36,625 nucleotides of DNA from AC-50 sp035640455 (GCA_035640455.1 DASQWB010000093.1:1-36625); one strand, 5' to 3'; positions 7,769 to 16,132 are shown, counted from the first letter of the stretch. The notes: a model not told the origin generated them from the letters alone. Translations and numbers: made by a program.

Positions 7769-9273
7769 CGCGCAGACCTCTAGAGCGGTTGCGCGTCGTC
7801 GCGGGCGAGATCAGCGACCTCGAGCGGACGGGTTCGCTCCTCGCGTGGGACCAGGAAACGATGCTGCCGCCGGACGGGGCTCCGGCGCGCGCCGAGCAGC
7901 GCGCGACCATCGACCGCGTCGTCCACGAGCGGCTCGTCTCCGACGAGCTCGCCCGCCTGCTGGACGAGCTTCGCGCCGAGGAAGAGGCCCTTCCGTACGA
8001 GTCGGACGAGGCGAGCCTGATCCGCGTCCTCCGGCGCGAGCACGAGAAGGCACGGCGCGTTCCCGCCGAGCTCCGGGCCGACCTCTCGCGGACCGGCGCG
8101 CTCGGGCTCGGCGCGTGGCTCCAGGCACGCGAGCGGCGCGACTTCGAGGTCCTGCGCCCGCACGTCGAGCGGCAGCTCGAGCTGAAGCGGCGCTACGTCG
8201 AGTGCTTCGCGCCCTACGACGACCCGTACGGCGTCCTCCTCGACGACCACGAGCAGGGGCTGACGACGGCCGAGGCGGAGCGGGTCCTCGAGCACCTCAA
8301 GCGGGAGCTCGTCCCGCTCGTCCGGGCGGTGCGCGACGGCACCGTCGACGAGGAGCCGCTCGACGGGCCCTTTCCCGTCGAGCGCCAGGCGGCATTCGCC
8401 CGCCAGCTCGTCGAGCGGCTCGGCTTCGACCCTCGCTCGTGGCGGCTCGACCGCAGCGAGCATCCCTTCGCGGCCGGCCTCGGGCCCGCCGACATCCGCC
8501 TGACGGCCCGCTTCGACGAGGGGAATCTGAGCGGCGTCTTCGGCTGCATGCACGAGTTCGGGCATGGCCTCTACGAGCGGCAGGTCGCGCCGGCGCTCGC
8601 CCGCACGCCGCTCGCCTCCGGCGCCTCGGCGGCGCTCCACGAGTCCCAGAGCCGCACGTGGGAGAACATCGTCGGGCGTAGCCGCGCCTTCTGGACGTAC
8701 GCCTACGACGACCTGCGCGCGGCGCTGCCGGAGGCGCTCGGGGACGTCGACCTCGGCCGCTTCTACCGCGCGATCAACCGCATCCGGCCGTCGCTCGTCC
8801 GGGTCGACGCGGACGAGATCACCTACAACCTGCACATCGTGCTCCGCTTCGAGCTCGAGCGCGACCTCCTCGCCGGGCGGCTCGAGGTGCGCGACATGCC
8901 CGCCGCGTTCGACGAGCGGATGGTCTCCTACCTCGGCCTCGAGCCGCCAGACCCGACACGCGGAGTGCTGCAGGACATCCACTGGGGGGACGCGACGTTC
9001 GGGTACTTCCCGACGTACTCGCTCGGGAACGTCATGTCTGTGCAGATCTGGGAGCGCGCGCGCGCCGACCTCGTCGACCTCGAGGCCCAGATCGAGCGAG
9101 GCGAGTTCGGCGAGCTCCGGGAGTGGCTGCGCGAGCATCTCCACCGGCACGGGCGCAAGTTCCCGCCGCGCGAGACGCTGCGGCGGGCAGCCGGCTCCGA
9201 GATCGACCCGGAGCCTTACGTCCGCTACCTGAAGGGAAAGCTCGGCGAGGTCGCCGGGGTCGCGGTCTCGTGA
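7765..9273 (+). CDS. M32-family metallocarboxypeptidase (Taq carboxypeptidase type)
   Basis: 502-residue zinc carboxypeptidase that removes C-terminal residues from peptides, at the usual family length. All the M32 motifs are visible in order: HPF and DIRLT, HEFGH at residues 263-267 (zinc ligands and catalytic Glu), HESQS at 292 (third ligand Glu), IRPSLVRVDADEITYNLH, and GVLQDIHWGDATFGYFPTYSLGN. It should be active. GTG at 7765 overlaps the SDR stop as GTGA. Co-location with two M24 proteins and an importer suggests peptide or proline-containing dipeptide use. Confidence 0.93.
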   Translation: MTRRPLERLRVVAGEISDLERTGSLLAWDQETMLPPDGAPARAEQRATIDRVVHERLVSDELARLLDELRAEEEALPYESDEASLIRVLRREHEKARRVPAELRADLSRTGALGLGAWLQARERRDFEVLRPHVERQLELKRRYVECFAPYDDPYGVLLDDHEQGLTTAEAERVLEHLKRELVPLVRAVRDGTVDEEPLDGPFPVERQAAFARQLVERLGFDPRSWRLDRSEHPFAAGLGPADIRLTARFDEGNLSGVFGCMHEFGHGLYERQVAPALARTPLASGASAALHESQSRTWENIVGRSRAFWTYAYDDLRAALPEALGDVDLGRFYRAINRIRPSLVRVDADEITYNLHIVLRFELERDLLAGRLEVRDMPAAFDERMVSYLGLEPPDPTRGVLQDIHWGDATFGYFPTYSLGNVMSVQIWERARADLVDLEAQIERGEFGELREWLREHLHRHGRKFPPRETLRRAAGSEIDPEPYVRYLKGKLGEVAGVAVS

Positions 9274-10190
9274 TCCGGCGCGTGTGCGTCGTCGGGGCCG
9301 GCGTGATCGGCAGCCTCCTCGCCGCGCACCTCGCGCGCGTGGCCGAGGTGGTGGTGCTGACCCGGCGCGAGGAGCACGCGCGGGCGCTCCGCGAGCTCGG
9401 GTTGCGGGTCTCGGGCCGCTCGGACTTCGTAGCTCACGTCACAGCTTTGGCCGACGCTTCCTCGCTCGGCTCGGTCGACCTCGCCATCGTGGCGACGAAG
9501 GCGACCGACGTCGAGGCGGCGGCGGCGCGGCTCGCGGGGCACGTGGCCGGCGCGGCCGTCATGACCGTCCAGAACGGGCTCGGCGCGGAGGAGATCGTCC
9601 GTCGGCACGGCGATTGGCCCTTGATCTCCGCAGTCACGTTCATGAGCGGCACGCGCCATTCGGACACGCACGTGGAGTACATCCTCGACACCGAGACCTG
9701 GCTGGGTCCCTACGGCGACACGCCGTTCGAGCTCGTCCAGGAGGTGGCGGAGCTGCTCGTGCGCGGCGGCCTCCGGGCTGTGGCGCTGCCGGACCTGCGG
9801 CCGGCGCAGTGGTCGAAGCTCATCTTCAACGCGACGGTGAACTCGGTGTCGGCGCTGACGGGCCTGCCGCACGACGTGCACTTCGCGTCGCGGGAGCGGC
9901 GCTCCGATCTCGGACACCTCGTCTACGAGCTGGTGGCCGAGGGAAAGCGCGTCGCGGCGGCGGCCGGCGTCGAGCTCCACGACGACCCGTGGGAGATGAA
10001 CGTTCTCGCGACGCAGCGGGGCAGTGCGCACTACCCGTCGATGCTGGAGGACGTCGAGGCGCGGCGGCCGACGGAGGTCGAGTTGATCACGGGCGCCCTC
10101 GTCCGCGAGGCGGAGCGCGCAGGCGTCGACGCGCCGCTCCACACCGCCCTCTACCGACTCGTCAAGGCCCGCGAGGCCTCCTACTCGTGA
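9270..10190 (+). CDS. Ketopantoate reductase-like dehydrogenase, paralog 1
   Basis: 306-residue protein of the ApbA/PanE family, which reduces 2-oxo acids (2-dehydropantoate in PanE) with NADPH. N-terminal Rossmann motif VVGAGVIGSLLAAHLA, middle VQNGLGAEE, and the C-terminal segments WSKLIFNATVNSVSALTG (catalytic Lys and Asn) and SMLEDVEARRPTEVELITG. GTG start overlaps the carboxypeptidase stop (GTGA). No other pantothenate genes are near and a paralog follows directly, so a dedicated catabolic 2-oxo-acid role is more likely than CoA synthesis (inference). Confidence 0.85.
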   Translation: MIRRVCVVGAGVIGSLLAAHLARVAEVVVLTRREEHARALRELGLRVSGRSDFVAHVTALADASSLGSVDLAIVATKATDVEAAAARLAGHVAGAAVMTVQNGLGAEEIVRRHGDWPLISAVTFMSGTRHSDTHVEYILDTETWLGPYGDTPFELVQEVAELLVRGGLRAVALPDLRPAQWSKLIFNATVNSVSALTGLPHDVHFASRERRSDLGHLVYELVAEGKRVAAAAGVELHDDPWEMNVLATQRGSAHYPSMLEDVEARRPTEVELITGALVREAERAGVDAPLHTALYRLVKAREASYS

Positions 10191-11104
10191 GGGTCTGCGT
10201 CGTCGGGTGCGGAGCAGTCGGCTCGCTGTTCGCGGCGAACCTGGCGCGGCTGGACGACGTCGAGGTCTGGGCCTACGACCTTGCGCGCGAGCACGTCGAG
10301 GCCATCAACCGCAGCGGCCTTCGGTTGTCCGGGGCCGAGGACGTCGTCGGCCCCGTCCGCGCGACGACCGACCCACACGAGCTCCGCGATTGCGATTTCG
10401 GCATCGTCGCGACGAAGGCCATGCACACCGAGGCCGCGATCGAGGCCACGGCACACGCCTTCGGCGCGGGCTCCGTCGCCTCCGTCCAGAACGGCGTCGG
10501 CAACGAGGAGGCGATCGCGCGCCGCGTCGAGCGGGTGATCCGCGGGACGACCTTCCCCGCCGGCCGCATCGTGGAGCCGGGTCACGTTCGCTGGGAGGTG
10601 AAAGGCGACACGACCCTCGGCCCCTTCGAGCCGAGCCCGGCCCCGCCTGACGAGATCGCGCGCCTCGCCGACGCCTGCACGCGGGCCGGTCTCCCCACCA
10701 CAGCCGTCGCCGACGCCCGCGGCCCGCAATGGCGGAAGGTGATTTTCAACGCCGCCACGAACCCGGTCGGGGCGCTCACCAGCCTGACCCACGGTCAGGT
10801 CTGCGAGGACCAACAGCTCCGGCGCCTCGTCACCGGCCTCGTCGACGAGGGGAAGGCCGTCGCACGAGCGCAAGGGATCGAGCTCGACGCCGACCCCGAG
10901 GGCCTGATCGACCACGCCGCGCGGCCGGACGTCGCCTACGACCACAAGGCGAGCATGCTCCAGGACGTCGAGGCGCGCCGCCCGACCGAGGTCGACTACC
11001 TGAACGGCGGCATCGTCCGCTTCGGCCAGGAGCACGGGGTGCCGACGCCGCTCAACGCCGCGATACTCGCGCTCGTGAAGGGGGTGGAGCGCTCGTGGGC
11101 GTGA
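10187..11104 (+). CDS. Ketopantoate reductase-like dehydrogenase, paralog 2
   Basis: 305-residue tandem paralog of the preceding gene, overlapping it as GTGA (10187-10190). Rossmann motif VVGCGAVGSLFAANLA, then VQNGVGNEE, WRKVIFNAATNPVGALTS and SMLQDVEARRPTEVDYLNGG, so the catalytic Lys/Asn set is kept. The two proteins are clearly related but well diverged, implying an old duplication and either different substrates or a heteromer. Confidence 0.85.
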   Translation: MRVCVVGCGAVGSLFAANLARLDDVEVWAYDLAREHVEAINRSGLRLSGAEDVVGPVRATTDPHELRDCDFGIVATKAMHTEAAIEATAHAFGAGSVASVQNGVGNEEAIARRVERVIRGTTFPAGRIVEPGHVRWEVKGDTTLGPFEPSPAPPDEIARLADACTRAGLPTTAVADARGPQWRKVIFNAATNPVGALTSLTHGQVCEDQQLRRLVTGLVDEGKAVARAQGIELDADPEGLIDHAARPDVAYDHKASMLQDVEARRPTEVDYLNGGIVRFGQEHGVPTPLNAAILALVKGVERSWA

Positions 11105-12168
11105 GCCCGGGCGAACGAGAGCGCCGCTACGCCAACGTCCGCGCGGCGATGGAGGCGGCCGACCTCGACGCTGTGATCGTCTGCGGCAGCGAGTACACCG
11201 GCTTCGAGGGCGCCGTGACGTACATGTCCGGGTTCGTCATCGTCCATCGCTACGCCTACGTGCTGCTGCCGCGCGAGGGCGACCCGGCGATCGTCTTCCC
11301 CGCCGAAGCACGCTACGTCGGCGAGCACGGCACGACGTGGATCGACGAGCAGGTCTTCGCCGACATGCCGGGAGCGTGGCTCGCCGACCGCCTGGCCGGG
11401 AGCCGCATCGGCGTCTATGGGCTCGACTACGTCATGACCGTGCGCGACCACCAGGCGCTCGCCGGCCGCGTCGCGCTCGTCCCGTTCGACCTCGAGTTCG
11501 ACCTCGCCCGTGCCGTGAAGAGCGAGGAGGAGCTCGCCTCCGTCCGCGAGAGCGTCGCCATCAACCTCGACGGCTTCCACGCCTTCCGCGAGGCGTACAT
11601 GCCGGGCAAGACGGCCGCCGAGGCGCTCGCGCCGGCGGAGGAGCTCTTCGTCGAGCGGGGCTGCGGACGGCTGACGATGAACATGGTGCTCGTCGGCCCC
11701 GAGTTCGCGATCGCCCGCGCCGACACGGTCCTCGGCGACTTCTGCATCCCCTCGCTCGAGATCGCCGGCCCCGGCGGCCACTGGGTCGAGGTCTCGCGGG
11801 CGCTCGGCACTCCTGGCGACGAGGAGCGGCGGATGCTCGAGGCGTACGTGGAGTACTTCGACGCCGCGCGCGAGGCGATGCGCCCCGGCGCGAGCGCGCA
11901 CGACGTCCACGCCGCCGTCTCGCGCGGGTTCCGCGCCCGTGGCTACGACCTCGGCCACGTCACCGGCCACTCGATCGGGATGACGATGATCGAGCACCCG
12001 AAGATCGGCGACGGCGTCGAGACCGAGCTCCGCGAGAGCATGGTCTTCTCGATGCACCCGCACGCGATCGGAGCGGACGGCCGCTCGTGCCTCTACATGC
12101 AGGACACCTGGCTCGTCGGTCCCACGGGCGGCGAGGCACTCGCCGGCCTGCCGATGCGGATCTACTGA
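11095..12168 (+). CDS. Creatinase-like M24 protein without canonical metal ligands
   Basis: 357 residues: N-terminal creatinase-type domain (about 1-135) followed by a pita-bread M24 domain. Ligand positions by alignment are Glu, Glu (HWVEVSR), His (GHSIGM), His (FSMHPH in place of IEPG) and Gln (YMQDTWLVG in place of xEDxxxVT). The dinuclear metal site is therefore probably lost. Creatinase, the founding non-metal member, works without metal, so an amidinohydrolase- or ectoine-hydrolase-like activity is possible. GTG 11095 has GGAG five bases upstream; GTG 11101 would give the GTGA overlap used elsewhere in this operon. This is the last gene of the train. Confidence 0.82.
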   Translation: MGVSPGERERRYANVRAAMEAADLDAVIVCGSEYTGFEGAVTYMSGFVIVHRYAYVLLPREGDPAIVFPAEARYVGEHGTTWIDEQVFADMPGAWLADRLAGSRIGVYGLDYVMTVRDHQALAGRVALVPFDLEFDLARAVKSEEELASVRESVAINLDGFHAFREAYMPGKTAAEALAPAEELFVERGCGRLTMNMVLVGPEFAIARADTVLGDFCIPSLEIAGPGGHWVEVSRALGTPGDEERRMLEAYVEYFDAAREAMRPGASAHDVHAAVSRGFRARGYDLGHVTGHSIGMTMIEHPKIGDGVETELRESMVFSMHPHAIGADGRSCLYMQDTWLVGPTGGEALAGLPMRIY

Positions 12169-12219
12169 CGACGAACCATCCGCAGTCCTGCACTCGTATT
12201 CTTGGATAGAGCGGGGAAA

Positions 12220-13272
12220 ATGAGCAGAGTGAAGAAGAGGCGCTGGGTCGTTGTCCTGGTCGTCGTCCTCGTCGTCCTCGTCGTCGGCGGGGGCGCGGCC
12301 GCGTACGCGCTCGACCGCGTGCGCTCGGACGAGCTCGCGCAGGGCGTGCGGATCGCCGGCATCGACGTCGGCGGCATGACGACTGACGAGGCGCGCGCCG
12401 TCCTGAAGCGCCGCATCCTGCCGCCCGCCGGCCGGCCGGTCGTCGTCGTCGACCGGACGCGCCGCTATCGCCTGACCACCGTCCAGGCGAAGCTGCACGT
12501 CGACGTCGCCGGCATGGTGCAGACCGCCCTCGAGCGCAGCCGGAGCGGCAACTTCGTCTCGCGCGTCTACCGCGAGGCGACGGGCGGGCGGGTCGAGACG
12601 CGGGTGCGCCTCCGGATCGCGTACTCGAGGCCCGCAGTCCAGGCCTTCGTCGCCCACGTCGCCCGCTCGGTCGACCGCCCGGCGCAGTCGGCCAAGGTCG
12701 TGCCGTCGCCGAGCTCCCTGGTTACCGTCCCCTCGAGGAACGGCCGCGCGGTCTACCGCCGCGGCCTCGTCCGGGTGCTCGAGAACCGCCTTCTCCACCC
12801 GCGCTGGGCGCGGATCGTGGCCATGCCGATCCGCGTCGTCCGCCCGGAGGTCTCGACGTCGCAGCTCGCGTCGAAGTACCCGGCGTTCATCTTGATCGAC
12901 CGCAGCCACTTCACGCTGCGGCTGTTCCGCCACCTGAACTTCTTCAAGGCGTACCGGATCGCGGTGGGACAGCAAGGGCTGGAGACGCCTGCGGGCCAGT
13001 ACGAGATCAACGACAGGCAGATCAACCCGTCCTGGCACGTACCGAACTCGCCGTGGGCGGGCGAGCTCGCGGGCCGGGTCATCCCGCCTGGCCCCGACGA
13101 TCCGATCAAGTCGCGGTGGCTCGGCTTCTACAACGGCGCCGGCATCCACGGCACCGACGACATCGCGTCGCTCGGCACCGCCGCGTCGCACGGCTGCATC
13201 CGCATGTCGATCCCCGACGTGGAGGAGCTCTTCCCGCTCGTCCCGCTGCACACGCCGATCTATGTCGCTTAG
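12220..13272 (+). CDS. L,D-transpeptidase (YkuD) with PG-binding N-terminal domain
   Basis: 350-residue cell-wall enzyme that forms 3-3 peptidoglycan cross-links. A Lys/Arg-rich start is followed by a very hydrophobic anchor (about residues 8-31), then a PG_binding_4-like region beginning GVRIAGIDVGGMTTDEA. The YkuD domain carries HGTDDIASLG and SHGCIRM with the catalytic Cys at about residue 326. ATG 12220 is preferred because it precedes the basic n-region; an in-frame TTG at 12202 would add six residues. The last codons (PIYVA, stop) are echoed 37 nt downstream. Confidence 0.92.
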   Translation: MSRVKKRRWVVVLVVVLVVLVVGGGAAAYALDRVRSDELAQGVRIAGIDVGGMTTDEARAVLKRRILPPAGRPVVVVDRTRRYRLTTVQAKLHVDVAGMVQTALERSRSGNFVSRVYREATGGRVETRVRLRIAYSRPAVQAFVAHVARSVDRPAQSAKVVPSPSSLVTVPSRNGRAVYRRGLVRVLENRLLHPRWARIVAMPIRVVRPEVSTSQLASKYPAFILIDRSHFTLRLFRHLNFFKAYRIAVGQQGLETPAGQYEINDRQINPSWHVPNSPWAGELAGRVIPPGPDDPIKSRWLGFYNGAGIHGTDDIASLGTAASHGCIRMSIPDVEELFPLVPLHTPIYVA

Positions 13273-13276
13273 AGCG

Positions 13277-13309
13277 GCTCGACCGGTCGTGCCGATTTAC
13301 GTGGCGTAG
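13277..13309 (+). repeat. Duplicated 3' tail of the L,D-transpeptidase gene
   Basis: After the stop at 13270-13272, positions 13292-13309 read as codons for PIYVA plus TAG, matching the true end at 13255-13272. Every codon except the first and the stop differs only at a synonymous third position (ATC/ATT, TAT/TAC, GTC/GTG, GCT/GCG). Upstream in this frame is ARPVV. The displaced TAG overlaps the next GTG start (TAGTG). This looks like the relict end of a diverged YkuD copy, but the stretch is short. Confidence 0.45.
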
Positions 13310-14304
13310 TGGATAACGCGCAGGCGGTCGAGAACACCGCCCGTCACTTCGTCGAAGCGCTCGCCGCCGGCGAGGACGTCACGCCGTATCTCGCCGACGG
13401 ACTCGACTGGCTTGCCGCCGAGCCCACCGAACGCCTGGGGACGATCAGGGCCGAACTCGACGTTCGCCGGCTCGACGTCGTCCGGCTCGAGGCCGGCGCT
13501 GCGACCGTCGAAGCCGTCGCCGAGGCCCGTCAGGTGCTCGAGCACCCGGTGCATGGGTCGTTGGAGTTCGAGTACAGGTTCGACGGCCGGATCGAGCTCG
13601 AGCGCGTCGGCGACGAATGGCGCGTCGCCGACTATACGAACAAGGGCCGAAGCCTCCACGACGCGGTCGTTCGACCCGCGGGCGCTCTCGAGCACGGAAC
13701 GCTCACGCTCGTAGTGCCCGCGCTCACGCTCGCGACCGAGTCGACTCGGATCGTGCTCGCTGTCGAGAACCGGGGGCCGCACCTCGTCGTCCTGAGCGAG
13801 CTCTACCGCGGCGCCAAGGCGCTCGGCCTGTGGCATTACGTCCCGGTCCCGTTCGTCGGCGCGGTCGAGGTCCCCTCCGGCTCACGCGTCGTCACGAACG
13901 CCGGTTGGCGAGAACGGTTTCGTCTTCGCACGCCCGAGCTGCGCTTCCTCCTTCGCGCGGGAGAGGCCGACGGGCCGGGACGATTCGAGCTCGCCTTCTC
14001 CGTTCGTCGGACTCCCGAGCCACAGCTCGTGCGCATCGACCGACCGCCTCTGCTGCTGCGGCTTCCTCGGCGGGTCACGCGCCTCGTCCAGGCCGCGCCC
14101 GCCGCCGTCCTCGTCGCGCTGCTCCTCCTGCACGAGCTGCGTACCGCAGGCGTCGTCTTGCTCCTCTACGGAACGGCCCTCGGCGCCGCGCTCGGCGTCT
14201 GGTTCTCGCGAGGCCGGCCGGTGCGCGGGCTCGTCGTGCCGGTGATCGGGACGGTCGCGGTCGGCGCGTGGCTCGTCTGGACCGGCGGCTCGTTCGGGAG
14301 CTAG
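13309..14304 (+). CDS. Uncharacterised protein with C-terminal membrane helices
   Basis: 331 residues, family not recognised. Residues about 1-110 resemble an NTF2/SnoaL-like small alpha+beta domain (AVENTARHFVEALAAGEDVTPYLADG ... GDEWRVADYT). Residues 120-245 are beta-rich, perhaps Ig-like. From about residue 262 there are two to three hydrophobic helices with a short basic loop (FSRGRPVRG). No signal peptide, so the bulk is probably cytoplasmic. GTG start overlaps a TAG by one base at 13309. The stop TAG (14302-14304) lies in an 18-bp sequence repeated at 15125. Confidence 0.72.
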   Translation: MDNAQAVENTARHFVEALAAGEDVTPYLADGLDWLAAEPTERLGTIRAELDVRRLDVVRLEAGAATVEAVAEARQVLEHPVHGSLEFEYRFDGRIELERVGDEWRVADYTNKGRSLHDAVVRPAGALEHGTLTLVVPALTLATESTRIVLAVENRGPHLVVLSELYRGAKALGLWHYVPVPFVGAVEVPSGSRVVTNAGWRERFRLRTPELRFLLRAGEADGPGRFELAFSVRRTPEPQLVRIDRPPLLLRLPRRVTRLVQAAPAAVLVALLLLHELRTAGVVLLLYGTALGAALGVWFSRGRPVRGLVVPVIGTVAVGAWLVWTGGSFGS

Positions 14305-14318
14305 GCCGGCTGCGGCTC
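14301..14318 (+). repeat. 18-bp direct repeat, left copy
   Basis: CTAGGCCGGCTGCGGCTC, identical to 15125-15142. It spans the stop codon of the upstream membrane-protein gene. Together the copies bracket one extra gene. Confidence 0.75.
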
Positions 14319-14541
14319 GGTCGAGTTCGCTCACGGCCAGCTCATCCCCAGGGCGCGCCGGATCCGATCAGTGGGCAGTGGCTCGGCTTGCAAGCGTGGC
14401 AGGGCGCAACCCGACCGGTCATTCGGACGGACGCGCGGGCACAGCGGCGAGGTCCGGAAGGCGGCACACTCGGCTCTTGACGACCCGTTTTGGGCAGGCT
14501 GAGACTCGCCCGACATCCAGCCGCTCGACGAGGAGGTTCCT
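14319..14541 (+). other. Non-coding stretch upstream of the inserted gene
   Basis: 223 nt with no convincing reading frame. Holds a truncated copy of the dispersed hairpin repeat at 14413-14439 and ends with a strong AGGAGG at 14531-14536. A good promoter was not identified. Confidence 0.5.
14413..14439 (-). repeat. Truncated copy 4 of the dispersed two-hairpin repeat
   Basis: GACCGGTCATTCGGACGGAC and the following CGCGCGG match the first 28 bases of copy 2 (reverse orientation) with one deletion and one substitution. The second half is not recognisable. No stem can form, so this is a decayed fragment. Confidence 0.55.
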
Positions 14542-15120
14542 GTGGCCGGCTTCGAGGGGTATGCGGGGGAATATCGGGGCGAGGTCGACGTCCGCGCATC
14601 GATCATCCTCGGCGAGGATCCCTCCGTGGAGAGCCGTTCGTTCGACATGCACGGCTTCGTCCGCATCAAGGAGTGGCCGCTCGAGGGCTACGAGCGGCGG
14701 ACGCTCGACGACGGGCGCGTCCAGATCGACCTCGAGATGGTCGAGTCTCAAATCACCGCCGAGATCGAAGAATTCGGCAGCGAGATCCGCATCACCGAGA
14801 CCACCGCCGATCGCAACCTCGGCACCCTCACGCAGGTCACTGCGGGTGAGGACTTCCCGGCTGAGTTCGCCCTTGCGAGGCTGGTCTCGGTCGACACCCC
14901 AATCGGGCGGCTGCACAACGAAGAGCCGATCCAGATTCGTGCGACGATCGACAGCATCCCGCCTGTGGCCACTCGAGAGTCGCGCGAGGGGATGAACGTA
15001 TTCGAGGCCGTGAACACGCCGGTCCCGCTTCTCGACGAGCAGAACAAAGTCGTCGCGCACTTCTCCGGGGACCCGGCCGAGCACACCAACTGCAACGTCT
15101 TGATGCGGAGCGCCGAGTAG
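14542..15120 (+). CDS. Uncharacterised acidic protein, inserted between two convergent genes
   Basis: 192 residues, not recognised. Acidic, without signal peptide or membrane helix, with alternating beta-like segments (VDVRASIILGED, MHGFVRIKEWPLEGYERR, VQIDLEMVESQITAEI, GRLHNEEPIQIRATIDSIPP). GTG start is set by AGGAGG five bases upstream, the best ribosome site nearby. The gene is bracketed by an 18-bp direct repeat and its sequence looks less GC-rich than its neighbours, so horizontal insertion is plausible. Confidence 0.75.
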   Translation: MAGFEGYAGEYRGEVDVRASIILGEDPSVESRSFDMHGFVRIKEWPLEGYERRTLDDGRVQIDLEMVESQITAEIEEFGSEIRITETTADRNLGTLTQVTAGEDFPAEFALARLVSVDTPIGRLHNEEPIQIRATIDSIPPVATRESREGMNVFEAVNTPVPLLDEQNKVVAHFSGDPAEHTNCNVLMRSAE

Positions 15121-15124
15121 CGGT

Positions 15125-15142
15125 CTAGGCCGGCTGCGGCTC
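15125..15142 (+). repeat. 18-bp direct repeat, right copy
   Basis: Identical to 14301-14318. Contains the stop codon (CTA, read on the minus strand) of the XdhC-like gene. Confidence 0.75.
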
Positions 15143-16132
15143 CGCGTGGATGCGGCCGGGCGCGTTCTTCAGCGGCCCGCCGGAACGGCCCGCGCGCACG
15201 GCGAGGATCTCCGCGAGGATCGAAAGCGCGGTCTCGGCCGGCGTGTCGGCGCCGATGTCGAGGCCGGCCGGCCCCGAGATCCGGTCGACGGCCTCCTCGG
15301 ACACGCCCGCCTCGAGCAACCGCTCGCGCCGCCGCGTCTGGTTGCGGCGCGAGCCGAGCGCGCCGACGTAGAACGCGTCGGACTCGAGCGCTCCCGCGAG
15401 CGCCGGCACGTCGAACCGGTCGTCGTGCGTGAGGACGACGACGGCCGTCGCGTGGTCCGGCGGGACGCGCGCGAGCACGTCGTCCGGCCAGCCGACGACC
15501 AGCTCGTCCGCGCTCGGGACGCGCTCCGGCGTCGCGAACTTTCCCCGCGCGTCGGCGACGACCGTTCGCCAGCCGATCGCCTTCGCCGCCCGGCAGAGCG
15601 CCTCGGCGGTGTCGACGGCGCCGAAGACGAGAAGCCGCGGCGGCGGCCCGTAGACGTCCGCGAACACCTTGCGGCCCTCGCGCTCGACGAGCCCGCTCCG
15701 TCCCCGATCGAGCTCCGTCCCGTCGCGGAGCAGCTGCTGCTCGCCGGTCTCGAGGTCGGTCAGGACGACCGCGCGCTCCTCCTCGCTGCGGACGACCTCG
15801 AGAACCTGCTCGAGCACCACGGCGTCCGGCTCGTTCACGAAGACGTCGATCTCGCCGCCGCAGGGGAGGCCGACGCTCAGCGCGAGGTCGTCCGAGATTC
15901 CGTACGAGAGGAGCTGCGGCGGCGCGCCGGCGAGGACCTCGCGCGCGCTGCCGTAGACCTCGTTCTCGACGCAGCCGCCCGAGACGGAGCCTGCGAGCTC
16001 GCCGGTCTCGGAGACGACGAGCTTCGAGCCGACGGGACGCGGTGCGGAGCGCCTCGTCGCGACCACGGTCGCGAGCGCGAACCGCTCGCCGCGCGCGCGC
16101 CAGCGCTCGATGTCCGGCAGGAGCTCCTTCAC
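15125..16132 (-). CDS. XdhC/CoxI-family protein
   Basis: 335 residues. XdhC proteins bind molybdenum cofactor and help insert and sulfurate it in xanthine/CO-dehydrogenase-type enzymes. The N-terminal domain carries SVSGGCVENEVY, the family hallmark; the C-terminal half is a Rossmann domain (LLVFGAVDTAEALCRAAKAIGW, then VVVLTHDDRFDVPAL and YVGALGSRRNQTRRRERL). GTG at 16132 follows a TACGAT hexamer by 7 nt, suggesting a leaderless mRNA. No molybdoenzyme gene is in the window, so its client is elsewhere. Confidence 0.88.
   Translation of the reverse strand: MKELLPDIERWRARGERFALATVVATRRSAPRPVGSKLVVSETGELAGSVSGGCVENEVYGSAREVLAGAPPQLLSYGISDDLALSVGLPCGGEIDVFVNEPDAVVLEQVLEVVRSEEERAVVLTDLETGEQQLLRDGTELDRGRSGLVEREGRKVFADVYGPPPRLLVFGAVDTAEALCRAAKAIGWRTVVADARGKFATPERVPSADELVVGWPDDVLARVPPDHATAVVVLTHDDRFDVPALAGALESDAFYVGALGSRRNQTRRRERLLEAGVSEEAVDRISGPAGLDIGADTPAETALSILAEILAVRAGRSGGPLKNAPGRIHAEPQPA

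Noticed and set aside
10996..13251. 751-codon open frame on the minus strand
   Set aside because: Runs antisense to two well-supported genes (creatinase-like and YkuD) and shows no domain or natural composition.
13279..13290. Fragment of the dispersed repeat (TCGACCGGTCGT)
   Set aside because: Only 12 nt and mostly palindromic; could be chance.
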